64,000 nt of DNA. It comes from an uncultured Pseudomonadota bacterium (GTDB taxonomy: Bacteria > Bdellovibrionota_C > UBA2361 > CALMIO01). A program made the translations under genes and the position numbers. The DNA lies in assembly GCA_937864035.1 (NCBI GenBank), contig CALMIO010000003.1, positions 202,673 to 266,672 of the forward strand, read 5' to 3'. This document shows positions 8,422-16,911 of the stretch, one piece after another (position 1 is the stretch's first letter; each line of letters opens with the position of its first letter). A model generated the notes under the pieces. That model ran no database searches. It was not told the DNA's origin and worked only from the letters and a program-made list of their open reading frames with translations.

Positions 8422-9411
8422 TCAATCATCTCCAACGCGAACTGGTCCGAAAGCGCGATACTTAACATAACGAGCCTGCACAAGTTCAAGCACTGAAAAC
8501 CTTTTTAATTCTTCAAGATTTCTCTCCAAAGCAATCTTTAAATGCTCTGCCGCTTCTTTATGGTTACGATGAGCGCCGCCTAACGGCTCCGTGACTATCT
8601 CATCAATAACCCCAAGACGTTTTAAATCAGCCGCTGTTAATTGTAAAATTTCAGCGGCTAACGCGGCTTGATTTTGCGGCGCTTCGCCGCGATCATGATG
8701 CCATAAAATCGAGGCACACCCTTCGGGAGTGATAACCGAGTAACAGCTATTTTCCATCATCAAAATTCGATCGGTCAAACCTAAAGCCAAAGCTCCTCCA
8801 CTACCCCCTTCGCCGATTACGCAACTAATAGTCGGCACCGTTAATTCAGCCAAATCTAGCAAGTTACGAGCAATTGCTTCGGCTTGTCCACGCTCTTCAG
8901 CTTCTATTCCCGGATAAGCGCCCTGAGTATCAATCAATGTAATTATTGGGAGCTTGAATTTCTCGGCAAGATACATTAAACGCAGAGCTTTACGATAACC
9001 TTCGGGCTGAGGCATTCCAAAGTTCCTATACAGCCGCTCACTGGTTGTTCTACCTCGTTGATGACCAATAATCATAACTCGATATTGGCCAAGCCATCCC
9101 AAGCCGCCAACTATTGCGGGATCATCGCGAAAATGTCGATCGCCATGAAGTTCAACAAAATCAGCGATCATATATTTAACGTAGTCTAGAGTGAATGGAC
9201 GATCAAAATGGCGAGAAAGTTGGACTCGTTGATAAGGAGTTAGCTTACTATAGATGTCCCTCTTTAATTTAGAAACACGGTTTTCTAATTTGACATAATC
9301 ATCTTTTTTAGTTGTAGTACCGCTGGCTATATCAACTTTCAACTTCTCAAGTTGAGATTCGAGAGTAACTAGCTCTCGCTCAAAATCTAAGGGATGATTA
9401 ATTATTGACAT
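8422..9411 (-). CDS. accA: Acetyl-CoA carboxylase carboxyltransferase subunit alpha
   Basis: A 329-residue crotonase-fold protein that with AccD transfers carboxyl from carboxybiotin to acetyl-CoA, the committed step of fatty acid synthesis. Landmarks: RPFTLDYVKYMIADFVELHG, GHQRGRTT, NFGMPQPEGYRKALRLM, IDTQGAYPGI and GEGGSGGALALG, all of the AccA type. The length matches the E. coli enzyme (319). The N-terminal helical region LESQLEKLKVDI is also typical. accD is not in the window. It lies between tRNA-Leu upstream and infA downstream on the same strand. Confidence 0.95.
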   Translation of the reverse strand: MSIINHPLDFERELVTLESQLEKLKVDIASGTTTKKDDYVKLENRVSKLKRDIYSKLTPYQRVQLSRHFDRPFTLDYVKYMIADFVELHGDRHFRDDPAIVGGLGWLGQYRVMIIGHQRGRTTSERLYRNFGMPQPEGYRKALRLMYLAEKFKLPIITLIDTQGAYPGIEAEERGQAEAIARNLLDLAELTVPTISCVIGEGGSGGALALGLTDRILMMENSCYSVITPEGCASILWHHDRGEAPQNQAALAAEILQLTAADLKRLGVIDEIVTEPLGGAHRNHKEAAEHLKIALERNLEELKRFSVLELVQARYVKYRAFGPVRVGDD

Positions 9412-9462
9412 AAGATTTAATCACACAAACAGATTAGCAAGAAGGTATTTCCTAGAAAAAAC

Positions 9463-9543
9463 TGCCCAGGAGAGGAGTTGAACCTCCACGGGTTGCCCCA
9501 CTGGCCCCTCAAACCAGCGTGTCTACCATTCCACCACCTGGGC
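9463..9543 (-). tRNA. tRNA-Leu (anticodon GAG)
   Basis: Reading the minus strand gives a complete class II tRNA: acceptor GCCCAGG pairing with CCTGGGC, anticodon stem CTGGT/GCCAG around loop TTGAGGG (anticodon GAG, decoding CUC/CUU), a long variable arm (GGGGCAACCC) and T-loop TTCAACT. The CCA end is not encoded. It lies between secG and accA on the same strand. Confidence 0.95.
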
Positions 9544-9568
9544 AAAGAAACTAAAAAACTTCTTTTCA

Positions 9569-10006
9569 TTATTTTTCAACGGCTTGAGTTTCAGCCTGCT
9601 GGTTGCCATTGCCAGTTGGCGGATCAATCACAGCACTAACTCCATTTTGATCGTTACTTTGCAAATCATCTACAATAGCGGCAGAAGATGAATTAGATGG
9701 AGCATCTGGGACTCGCTCAAAAACAGAGCCTTGCAAATTGTTATCATTAGAGCTTTGTCCGACATTAAGCAACTTAGATCCGCTGTTATAGTGACGCACT
9801 AAAAGAATCGAGGTTACCATAAAAGCAACTGCCGCTCCGGTAGTCATTTTGATAATTATTTCGGCGGCACCACCAGCTCCAAATAACGTATTACTACCCC
9901 CACCAAAAGCAACTCCAACTTCCGCGCCCTTTCCTTGTTGCATCAAAACAAGGATCACCAGCATAAAACACAACGCGAAGTGAATCCCTATTAAAAAATA
10001 AAACAT
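9569..10006 (-). CDS. secG: Preprotein translocase subunit SecG
   Basis: A 145-residue small membrane protein with two hydrophobic helices. The first helix (residues 3-21) is followed by the SecG hallmark LVLMQQGKGAEVGVAFGGGSNTLFGA, and the second covers about 50-67. SecG is the auxiliary subunit of the SecYEG channel. The region after about residue 75 is a long Asn/Ser/Asp-rich tail beyond the usual 75-110 residue length; it is low-complexity and probably cytoplasmic or periplasmic filler. It follows the mrp-like ATPase gene with a 15-base gap. Confidence 0.93.
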   Translation of the reverse strand: MFYFLIGIHFALCFMLVILVLMQQGKGAEVGVAFGGGSNTLFGAGGAAEIIIKMTTGAAVAFMVTSILLVRHYNSGSKLLNVGQSSNDNNLQGSVFERVPDAPSNSSSAAIVDDLQSNDQNGVSAVIDPPTGNGNQQAETQAVEK

Positions 10007-10021
10007 AAGAACTAATAAAAG

Positions 10022-10801
10022 TTAATTTACTACCTCAACCGAGCTAACCAACACACCACTTTTACCAAGAATTTCTGACAACTTCAAGGAGATGTTATAA
10101 AACTCTTTGGCGGCAATCGAATCCTCCTTTAAAACGATCGGCTCTCCTAAATCCCCGCTCTCACGAATCTCCTCAAAAATAGGAATCTCCGCCAGTAGCG
10201 GCACTCCGCAAGCAGTAGCAAGCGCCGCTCCGCCACCCCTGCCAAATATATATCTTTTTGCACCGTTTGACTCGATCAAATACGAGTAATTTTCAACGAT
10301 TCCGAGTAAAGGAATGTTTACCCTTTTAAGCATGTCAATCGCTTTGCGCACATCAGCCAAAGCGACTTCCTGTGGAGTAGTTACAACAACTGCTCCCGAA
10401 ACTTGCACAAGCTGGCTCAAAGAAATTTGCGCGTCTCCGGTTCCGGGAGGCATATCAACGATGCAATAATCAATTTCTCCCCAAGAGTGATCTTTAAACA
10501 TCTGTGTTAAAGCTTTATTAAACATCGGTCCTCGCCAAATGACTGCGGCATCCTTGTTTGGCAAAAAAAAGCCAATTGAGCTATATTTAACTCCATATTT
10601 AAGCGGGGGGATCAACTTTTCTTCATGATCAACCTTTACCTCGCCTCCCCCCATTAGAATTGGCACACTCGGCCCGTAAAAATCACTATCAATTAAAGCA
10701 ACTCTAGCTCCTTGCTGAGCGAAAGCAACCGCCAAATTAACCGCCACCGTCGATTTACCAACTCCTCCTTTGCCAGAAATCACGGCAATAATGTGTTTCA
10801 T
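10022..10801 (-). CDS. mrp: Mrp/NBP35-family P-loop ATPase lacking the Fe-S Cys pair
   Basis: A 259-residue MinD-superfamily ATPase. The deviant Walker A is SGKGGVGKST (9-18), the switch regions include DSDFYGPSVP (38-47) and DMPPGTGDAQ (116-125). The family normally carries iron-sulfur clusters on a CxxC motif shortly after a conserved VENMS, bridging a dimer. Here the same region reads VENYSYLIESNGAKRYIFG (169-187), with no Cys at all. The N-terminal DUF59 domain seen in many Mrp proteins is also absent. So the fold is clear, but the usual Fe-S carrier function is doubtful. It precedes secG. Confidence 0.86.
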   Translation of the reverse strand: MKHIIAVISGKGGVGKSTVAVNLAVAFAQQGARVALIDSDFYGPSVPILMGGGEVKVDHEEKLIPPLKYGVKYSSIGFFLPNKDAAVIWRGPMFNKALTQMFKDHSWGEIDYCIVDMPPGTGDAQISLSQLVQVSGAVVVTTPQEVALADVRKAIDMLKRVNIPLLGIVENYSYLIESNGAKRYIFGRGGGAALATACGVPLLAEIPIFEEIRESGDLGEPIVLKEDSIAAKEFYNISLKLSEILGKSGVLVSSVEVVN

Positions 10802-10860
10802 TGATATAATAATATTTCTAAAAATTTATTAAATTTGACGTCAAGAATCAGCCTAACGTC

Positions 10861-11430
10861 CTATTTAACTAATCTCCCGCTCGCAACGCTCAAATCGCAT
10901 CCATCAGCTCCATTTGCTCTCGTAAATTGCCTTTTTTCTGAACTACCTCCGGGCAATGAAACCGTAAAGCTATCAGTACGCAAAACCGAGGAACCAACAC
11001 CTCGCAGTTGTTTGAGAGTAAAACTCGCAGAATAAGACTGAGGAGAATTATTAAAAATAGCCACCAAAATGTTATTACCAACCAAAGAACAAGAACCGCT
11101 CAAAGGATTTTCTCCAACTTGAAAATCCCTGTTTGTTCCTCCAGACGGCAATGGCACGGCGCTTGATCCTCTATACCCTTGCGCTGAGGTAGAAAGCGAG
11201 CCCGATCTAAGGCGAGCTAGAGGAGTTGGTTTTTGATTCAACTCTCCAAGCTGACTACCACCAATAGCGGAACGCTCTTCAAGCGGAACAGCAACCGATA
11301 TACCCTCTCCAGTTTGAGAACGCTCAGCGATAGCAATATCCGTGGCAATCCCAACAACAAAATTCAAAATAAACAAATAAAAGACTCTATCTAACCGCAA
11401 GTCTAAGAATTTTAATTGGTAGTTTAACAT
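10861..11430 (-). CDS. Predicted exported protein of unknown function
   Basis: A 189-residue protein with an N-terminal hydrophobic segment (about residues 16-33, VFYLFILNFVVGIATDIAIA) that could serve as a signal peptide or anchor. The rest is rich in Ser, Gly and Leu and contains two Cys (SCSLVG and DGCDLS) that could pair in the periplasm. The C-terminal half (GNNILVAIFNNSPQSYSASF, TDSFTVSLPGGSSEKRQF) looks like beta strands of a sandwich domain. No family recognised. It sits between tatA and the mrp-like gene, all on one strand. Confidence 0.62.
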   Translation of the reverse strand: MLNYQLKFLDLRLDRVFYLFILNFVVGIATDIAIAERSQTGEGISVAVPLEERSAIGGSQLGELNQKPTPLARLRSGSLSTSAQGYRGSSAVPLPSGGTNRDFQVGENPLSGSCSLVGNNILVAIFNNSPQSYSASFTLKQLRGVGSSVLRTDSFTVSLPGGSSEKRQFTRANGADGCDLSVASGRLVK

Positions 11431-11484
11431 AACAAAAATAACTATTTACAAAAAAATATGACTTAATTTTTGATTGGAGCACTC

Positions 11485-11721
11485 TTATTTAGAGCTGTCA
11501 CGTTTCTGCTCGCTTTGATTGCTATTGATTTTCTCGGAATCGGTCTCTGCATTTTTATTTGAGCTAGTTATGTCAATCGCTTGTCCATCTTTATAGGACT
11601 TTTTAAAATTACTAATGGCTTGTCCAATTCCAGTTCCAAGCTCTGGCAAACGCCGCGCCCCAAACAGCAACACAATCAATAGAGCAACAATCGCAATTTC
11701 AAATGGACTTAGCCCAAACAT
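11485..11721 (-). CDS. tatA: Sec-independent translocase TatA/TatE family protein
   Basis: A 78-residue protein with the TatA pattern: a short N-terminus, one transmembrane helix (FEIAIVALLIVLLFG), the hinge and amphipathic helix ARRLPELGTGIGQAISNFKK, and a charged disordered tail ending in Gln/Ser/Lys. TatA multimers form the pore for folded proteins exported by twin-arginine signals. tatB and tatC are not in the window, so this may be a single-gene TatA or TatE as in many bacteria. First gene of a minus-strand run. Confidence 0.92.
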   Translation of the reverse strand: MFGLSPFEIAIVALLIVLLFGARRLPELGTGIGQAISNFKKSYKDGQAIDITSSNKNAETDSEKINSNQSEQKRDSSK

Positions 11722-11810
11722 ACTTTATTTAATAAACAACCTTTAACTCAAGGAGTGTCTTATTATCTCATATTTTAGTACTCTTCTTCAAGTTGAACTT
11801 TAATAAGGTT

Positions 11811-12503
11811 ATGACTGATATTATAGAGCGACTAAAGCCAGCTGATTTTGGTCCAATATACGCCGAAACAAACCTATCCCGCTTTCCAGTTGAGCCTTTT
11901 AACGCAATCAGCAACTTAATCTTTTTATTGATTATTATCTGGCTAATCAAAGAAACAAAATTTAACTTTAAAAAACATCCCTTATTAACGATTAGCATAC
12001 CTCTGTTTTTTGTTGGTTTTATTGGGGGCACAATTTTTCATGCGACTCGTTCAGCAAATATTTGGCTAATCCTAGACTTTACTCCGATCTTTTTATTATC
12101 AGCGTTGGCGGCTTACGATCTATGGCGCACAATTATCTCTTCCAAGCTGATGGCTTTTTTAATAGCGATCGCACCATTATTTATCGCGCGCTTCGTTCAT
12201 GCTTTATTAGAAGTACCGATGTTAATCAAAGCAGTTTTGGGATACGGCTCGTTAGCAGTAATAATTCTTCTGCCATCAATAATCGTAGCATCGCGCCTTG
12301 GAAGAAAAAACATATTACAAGTCGTGGCGGCAACTTTTTTGTTTTTAATCGCCATAATATTCAGATCGTTAGATTCGGAAAAAATCTTGCCAATGGGCAC
12401 TCATTTTTTATGGCATATCTTCGGCGGACTAAGCGTTTGGGCTCTACTGCTGGTAGTCAAAGAACGCGATCAACGTTCGGAATTAATAAAAAAAACAAGC
12501 TAA
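11811..12503 (+). CDS. CREST/alkaline-ceramidase-like membrane hydrolase candidate
   Basis: A 230-residue integral membrane protein with about seven hydrophobic helices. It carries FHATRSANIWLILDFTPI (His77, Asp89) and near the C-terminus THFLWHIFGG (His198, His202). This H-x11-D plus HxxxH arrangement is the zinc site of the CREST superfamily, which includes alkaline ceramidases, PAQR receptors and hemolysin-III-like proteins. The Ser usually found four residues before the first His is not obvious here (Gly/Thr). I start at ATG 11811; a TTG at 11793 would add six residues. The substrate is unknown: amide hydrolysis of a lipid is the family expectation. It is convergent with gcvP, overlapping by four bases. 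Confidence 0.7.
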   Translation: MTDIIERLKPADFGPIYAETNLSRFPVEPFNAISNLIFLLIIIWLIKETKFNFKKHPLLTISIPLFFVGFIGGTIFHATRSANIWLILDFTPIFLLSALAAYDLWRTIISSKLMAFLIAIAPLFIARFVHALLEVPMLIKAVLGYGSLAVIILLPSIIVASRLGRKNILQVVAATFLFLIAIIFRSLDSEKILPMGTHFLWHIFGGLSVWALLLVVKERDQRSELIKKTS

Positions 12504-15412
12504 CTATCGTAATTACAAGAGCAGACAAGATGTCGATCACCGTAAGCGCCATCAACTCTTGAAACCGCCGGCCAAAATTTGCCATGTTTTAGAGCTTCAA
12601 CCGGAAAAACAGCTTGTTGACGGTTATATGGTAGATCCCAAGAATCGCTGGCTACTTGACTGATCGTGTGCGGAGCAAGTTTTAAGGGATTTAAATCTTT
12701 AGGCCAAGTCCCATTTTCTACCTGAGAGATCTCCTGCCGAATATGAATCATCGCTTCAATAAAGCGATCCAATTCCGCTTTCGACTCACTTTCCGTCGGC
12801 TCAATCATCAAACTGCCCGCCGTCGGCCAAGAAACAGTTGGCGCATGAAAACCGTAATCAATCAATCTTTTGGCAACGTCTTCCGCCTCCACTCCGCATT
12901 CTTTGAATTTTCTCAGATCAACAACGCACTCGTGAGCGACTAGATCAAAGCGACCTTTAAATAAAATCTGAAAATATGGCGCCAATTTGCGAGCAACATA
13001 GTTGGCGTTAAGCAAGGCGTTGGCGGTAGCAAGCTTTAAACCATCAATTCCGAGCAATTTCAAATAAATCCACGAAATAACCAAAAGAGAGGCGCTGCCA
13101 AAAGGCGCCGCGCTAACAACCCCAAAGGGCAACTTTTCCAAAAGCTCGCTTCTTAAATCTTTATCGTTAAGAACTGGGGGCAGGTAAGAAGCGAGCTTTC
13201 CAGAAACAGCCAGCGGACCCACACCCGGACCTCCGCCACCATGAGGCACGCAAAACGTTTTATGCAAATTCAAATGACAAAGATCAATTCCAAAATCCGC
13301 TGGTCTAGAATAACCTGCCAAAGCGTTAAAGTTAGCGCCATCCATGTAAACCAAAGCTCCATGATCATGAATCAATCTAACGATCTCGCTAATCCTCTCT
13401 TCAAAAATACCATGGGTTGAAGGATAAGTAATCATGGCGCAAGCAACCCGCCCATCATACTCTTGAAGTTTATTTTTCAAATCATCAACATTTAAATCGC
13501 CATTAGCGGCAGAAGCAATTGTCACAGTTTCAAAACCAGCCAAAATAGCGCTAGCCGGATTTGTACCATGAGCTGATCGCGGAATTAAACATATATTGCG
13601 AGAAGCTTCTGCTCTATCTTGAAAATATCTTTTAACTGCCATCAAGCCGGCAAATTCGCCTTGAGCCCCGGAATTTGGTTGAAAAGAAATTTTGGCAAAA
13701 CCCGTAAGGTCAAGCAACATTCTCTCCAAATCAGCTATTAACCAAGCATAGCCCGGAGCTTGATCTGGCGGAGCGTACGGATGAAGTCTATTAACCTCTG
13801 GCCAAGAAAGGGGATACATCTGGACAGCTGAATTTAATTTCATCGTACAAGAACCAAGCGGTATCATGCCGTCAGCCAGAGAGTAATCTTTCCTCTCCAA
13901 ATGTTTTATGTAGCGGAGCAGTTGATGCTCAGAATGATAACTATTAAAAACAGCAGCCTTTAGAAATTCAGAAGTACGGCGAAAATTATCCGCTAAGCTA
14001 AAATTCTCTCGCTCGGCAATGTTTGTTGAACAAGGCTCTTTCAACCCTAAAGATCGCAAAATAATCGAACATACTCCAGAAGTTTCATCAAAACTACTAA
14101 GCTCATCAAAAGCGATTGATATCGAATTATCGGAAACTTGGCGAATATTGATAGCCTCGGCTTGCAAATCGGCAATAATTTTTGAGACCTGTTCGAGCTT
14201 AAGATTAATTACGGTTATCGTGTCAAAAAATTGATCGCTATAAAGATTCAAGCCAGCAGTGCGGAAAATTGCGGCCGCCAACTTAGCGTTACCAATAACA
14301 GAACGAGCAATTTGTGATAGGCCGTCTGAACCATGATACACACCATACATACTAGCAATGACAGCCAATAAAACTTGAGAGGTGCATATATTGCTAGTCG
14401 CTTTTTCGCGACGAATATGTTGCTCTCTTGTCTGCAACGCCAATCTCAATGCCGGCGTTCCGGTTGAATCTTTTGAAATACCAACAATTCGACCGGGCAA
14501 TAACCTTTTATACCGCTCTCGAGTTGCAAAAAACGCGGCATGCGGACCTCCGTATCCAAGTGGAATACCGAAACGTTGGCTACTCCCAACAACGATATCA
14601 GCTCCAAATTCGCCGGGAGGCTTAAGCAAGGTTAAAGCTAAAAGATCGGTGGCAACTATTGTCAAGGCTCCGTTTTTTCTTGCTCTCTCAATAGAGGATT
14701 CTATCTCTTTTAGATCGCCATAAGTGTCAGGATACTGAAAGAGCGCGGCAACTGCTCGCAAATGATCGGGAAAACCATTATGCCTATCAAAAATTTGAAT
14801 TTTTGCCGAAAGACCCTCGGCTCTAGTTTTGATAACCGCCAAAGTCTGAGGGTGCACAGCGGCATCAATTAGAAAAAGAGGTTTTTCCCCTTTTTTCTGA
14901 TCAGCTTGCTCTTCACGCCTAATCGCCAACGCCATCGACAAGGCTTCTGCCGCGGCAGTTCCTTCGTCAAGCAAAGAAGCGTTGGCAATCTCCATAGCAG
15001 TTAGATCAATAATCATAGTTTGAAAATTGAGCAAAGCTTCCAAACGCCCTTGAGAGATCTCGGCTTGATATGGAGTATAAGCTGTGTACCAAGAAGGATT
15101 TTCAAAGATTGCCCTGCGAATAACGGCAGGCATCTCAGTTTCGTAATAGCCCATTCCAATCAGTGAGCGAAAAATTTTGTTGGTCAAAAGTTTTGTTTGA
15201 AGAAGGCTAATAGCTTGGCGCTCATTAAGCGACCGCCAATGGTCCCCCTGAAAGGGGCTAGATGACGATCTGCAATCGGTTAAAATCTCCTGAGGTATAG
15301 TTTTTTTTATTAACTCCTCAAGATTCTCTAATTTTAGCTCTCCAAGCATCATTTGACGCTCCGCCTGATTACTGCCAATATGACGATCGATAAAAGAGAG
15401 TTTTTGCTTCAT
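12500..15412 (-). CDS. gcvP: Glycine dehydrogenase (decarboxylating), P-protein
   Basis: A 970-residue single-chain P-protein of the glycine cleavage system. It decarboxylates glycine through PLP and passes the aminomethyl group to lipoyl-GcvH. The PLP lysine is Lys718 in HLNLHKTFCVPHGGGGPG. The N-terminal half starts with FIDRHIGSN and contains YTPYQAEISQGRLEALLNFQ, and the C-terminal half has GMIPLGSCTMKLN, so both halves of the fused dimeric form are present. The length equals the E. coli enzyme (957). The start ATG overlaps the gcvH stop by one base. Last gene of folD-gcvT-gcvH-gcvP. Confidence 0.97.
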   Translation of the reverse strand: MKQKLSFIDRHIGSNQAERQMMLGELKLENLEELIKKTIPQEILTDCRSSSSPFQGDHWRSLNERQAISLLQTKLLTNKIFRSLIGMGYYETEMPAVIRRAIFENPSWYTAYTPYQAEISQGRLEALLNFQTMIIDLTAMEIANASLLDEGTAAAEALSMALAIRREEQADQKKGEKPLFLIDAAVHPQTLAVIKTRAEGLSAKIQIFDRHNGFPDHLRAVAALFQYPDTYGDLKEIESSIERARKNGALTIVATDLLALTLLKPPGEFGADIVVGSSQRFGIPLGYGGPHAAFFATRERYKRLLPGRIVGISKDSTGTPALRLALQTREQHIRREKATSNICTSQVLLAVIASMYGVYHGSDGLSQIARSVIGNAKLAAAIFRTAGLNLYSDQFFDTITVINLKLEQVSKIIADLQAEAINIRQVSDNSISIAFDELSSFDETSGVCSIILRSLGLKEPCSTNIAERENFSLADNFRRTSEFLKAAVFNSYHSEHQLLRYIKHLERKDYSLADGMIPLGSCTMKLNSAVQMYPLSWPEVNRLHPYAPPDQAPGYAWLIADLERMLLDLTGFAKISFQPNSGAQGEFAGLMAVKRYFQDRAEASRNICLIPRSAHGTNPASAILAGFETVTIASAANGDLNVDDLKNKLQEYDGRVACAMITYPSTHGIFEERISEIVRLIHDHGALVYMDGANFNALAGYSRPADFGIDLCHLNLHKTFCVPHGGGGPGVGPLAVSGKLASYLPPVLNDKDLRSELLEKLPFGVVSAAPFGSASLLVISWIYLKLLGIDGLKLATANALLNANYVARKLAPYFQILFKGRFDLVAHECVVDLRKFKECGVEAEDVAKRLIDYGFHAPTVSWPTAGSLMIEPTESESKAELDRFIEAMIHIRQEISQVENGTWPKDLNPLKLAPHTISQVASDSWDLPYNRQQAVFPVEALKHGKFWPAVSRVDGAYGDRHLVCSCNYDS

Positions 15413-15792
15413 TAGACTCCTAGCAATTTTTTATACGCTTCAAAATCAAGCAAACTATTTAATTCAGCAGGGTCTGCGACCTTGATCTTTGCTATCCAAC
15501 CATCGCCATAAGGATCTTGATTGATTGTTTCTGGATGATCTAATAGATAGCTATTAACTTCGGTAACAACGCCGCTAATCGGCGCGTAAATATCGGAAGC
15601 GGCTTTGGTTGAATCAACAACGCAAAAACTCGAGCCAGCCTGCACGTTTTTGCCAAGCGGCGGCAATTTTACGTGAACAATTTCCCCTAACTCGCTCTGG
15701 GCAAAATCGGTTATTCCAACTACCACAATACCATCTAACAAACGACACCATTCATGATCTTTAGTATATTTGAGATCGTCTTTAATTTTCAT
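15412..15792 (-). CDS. gcvH: Glycine cleavage system H protein
   Basis: A 126-residue lipoyl carrier protein. The lipoylation lysine is Lys63 in VVDSTKAASDIYAPISG. Other family marks are the N-terminal YTKDHEWCRLLDG, GITDFAQSELGEIVHV and the C-terminal DPYGDGWIAKIKV. The lipoyl arm shuttles between the P, T and L proteins. It overlaps gcvP by one base and is 15 bases after gcvT. The L-protein (dihydrolipoyl dehydrogenase) is not in the window. Confidence 0.97.
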   Translation of the reverse strand: MKIKDDLKYTKDHEWCRLLDGIVVVGITDFAQSELGEIVHVKLPPLGKNVQAGSSFCVVDSTKAASDIYAPISGVVTEVNSYLLDHPETINQDPYGDGWIAKIKVADPAELNSLLDFEAYKKLLGV

Positions 15793-15807
15793 CTTCTAAG
15801 CTAAAGG

Positions 15808-16911
15808 TTAAAGGAAAATTCTCTTATAAAAAGGAAGCTGTACAACTTCCGCGCTAAACTTTTCTCCTCGTTGTTCAACCATTAACAACTCTCCAAGTTT
15901 AGTTTCTTTTTTTAATAATGCAAGCGCTATCGGATAATCAAGTGAGGGCGTTTTAGTGCCGCTAGTGACGAAACCAACCTCTTTGTCATCGGTAGAGCAC
16001 ACTTTCGCCTGCGGCCGCGCTATTCCGTCTCCTGTTATTTTAAGTCCGACCAATTGGCGACCAACAAATTTTGAGGGACTAACGCCAAAACGATCGATCA
16101 AAGCTTTCCGACCGATAAAATCCCCCTTTTTGAGTTTAACTATCCAACTCAGTCCGGCTTCAAAAGGGGTTATCTCTTCACCCAGTTCATTGCCATAAAG
16201 AGGCAAAGCCGCTTCCAACCTAAGTGTGTCGCGCGCCGCCAAGCCGCAAGCAGTCGCGCCCCGCTCAAGCAAAGCATTCCAAATTGATGGGGTCGCTTCT
16301 GCCGGCACGAATATCTCAAAACCATCTTCTCCAGTGTAGCCAGTGCGCGCCAATAGCAGACTCGCGCCTTCAAACAAAACCTGCTTATGGCGAAATTTGC
16401 CGGGGAGATCGCAAAACAGATCGGCATCCAAACGTTTCAAGCAGTCAACCGAACTAGGGCCTTGCAAAGCGATCAATCCAAATTCAGCTGATCGATCTTT
16501 AACCTTAGCTTCGCCAGCGATATTGTTTTTAAACCAAGAGAAGATCTTTTGCGTGTTGGCGGCATTGACACAAGCTAAAAAACGATCAGAATCCAAACGA
16601 TACAAAATCAGATCATCCATAAAACCGCCATCGATATTCAAAACGGCAGTATATTGGGCATCTCCCGGAGACAAGCGAGCGACATCGTTCGTGGTTAAAT
16701 ATTGCAAGTTCTCAAACGCGCCCTTGCCGGAAATCTCGATTTCGCCCATATGGCTGACGTCAAAAATACCTGCGGTCGATCGCACGGCTAAATGCTCTTT
16801 AATTTGCGAGTCATATCGAATCGGCATTTCAAAACCGGCAAAACTAACCATTTTAGCTCCGGCAAGTTTATGAAGCTCTGTTAAGGGAGTCTTTTTAAGA
16901 ATGTCGTTCAC
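15808..16911 (-). CDS. gcvT: Glycine cleavage system aminomethyltransferase, T-protein
   Basis: A 367-residue folate-dependent enzyme that takes the aminomethyl group from lipoyl-GcvH and gives methylene-tetrahydrofolate and ammonia. Typical elements: TPLTELHKLAGAKMVSFAGFEMPIRY at the start, GIFDVSHMGEIEI with the catalytic Asp region, FLACVNAANTQK, GLIALQGPSS, TGYTGEDGFEIFV and CGLAARDTLRLEAALPLYGN. Full length. The start overlaps the folD stop by four bases, tying methylene-THF production directly to its interconverting enzyme. Confidence 0.97.
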   Translation of the reverse strand: MNDILKKTPLTELHKLAGAKMVSFAGFEMPIRYDSQIKEHLAVRSTAGIFDVSHMGEIEISGKGAFENLQYLTTNDVARLSPGDAQYTAVLNIDGGFMDDLILYRLDSDRFLACVNAANTQKIFSWFKNNIAGEAKVKDRSAEFGLIALQGPSSVDCLKRLDADLFCDLPGKFRHKQVLFEGASLLLARTGYTGEDGFEIFVPAEATPSIWNALLERGATACGLAARDTLRLEAALPLYGNELGEEITPFEAGLSWIVKLKKGDFIGRKALIDRFGVSPSKFVGRQLVGLKITGDGIARPQAKVCSTDDKEVGFVTSGTKTPSLDYPIALALLKKETKLGELLMVEQRGEKFSAEVVQLPFYKRIFL

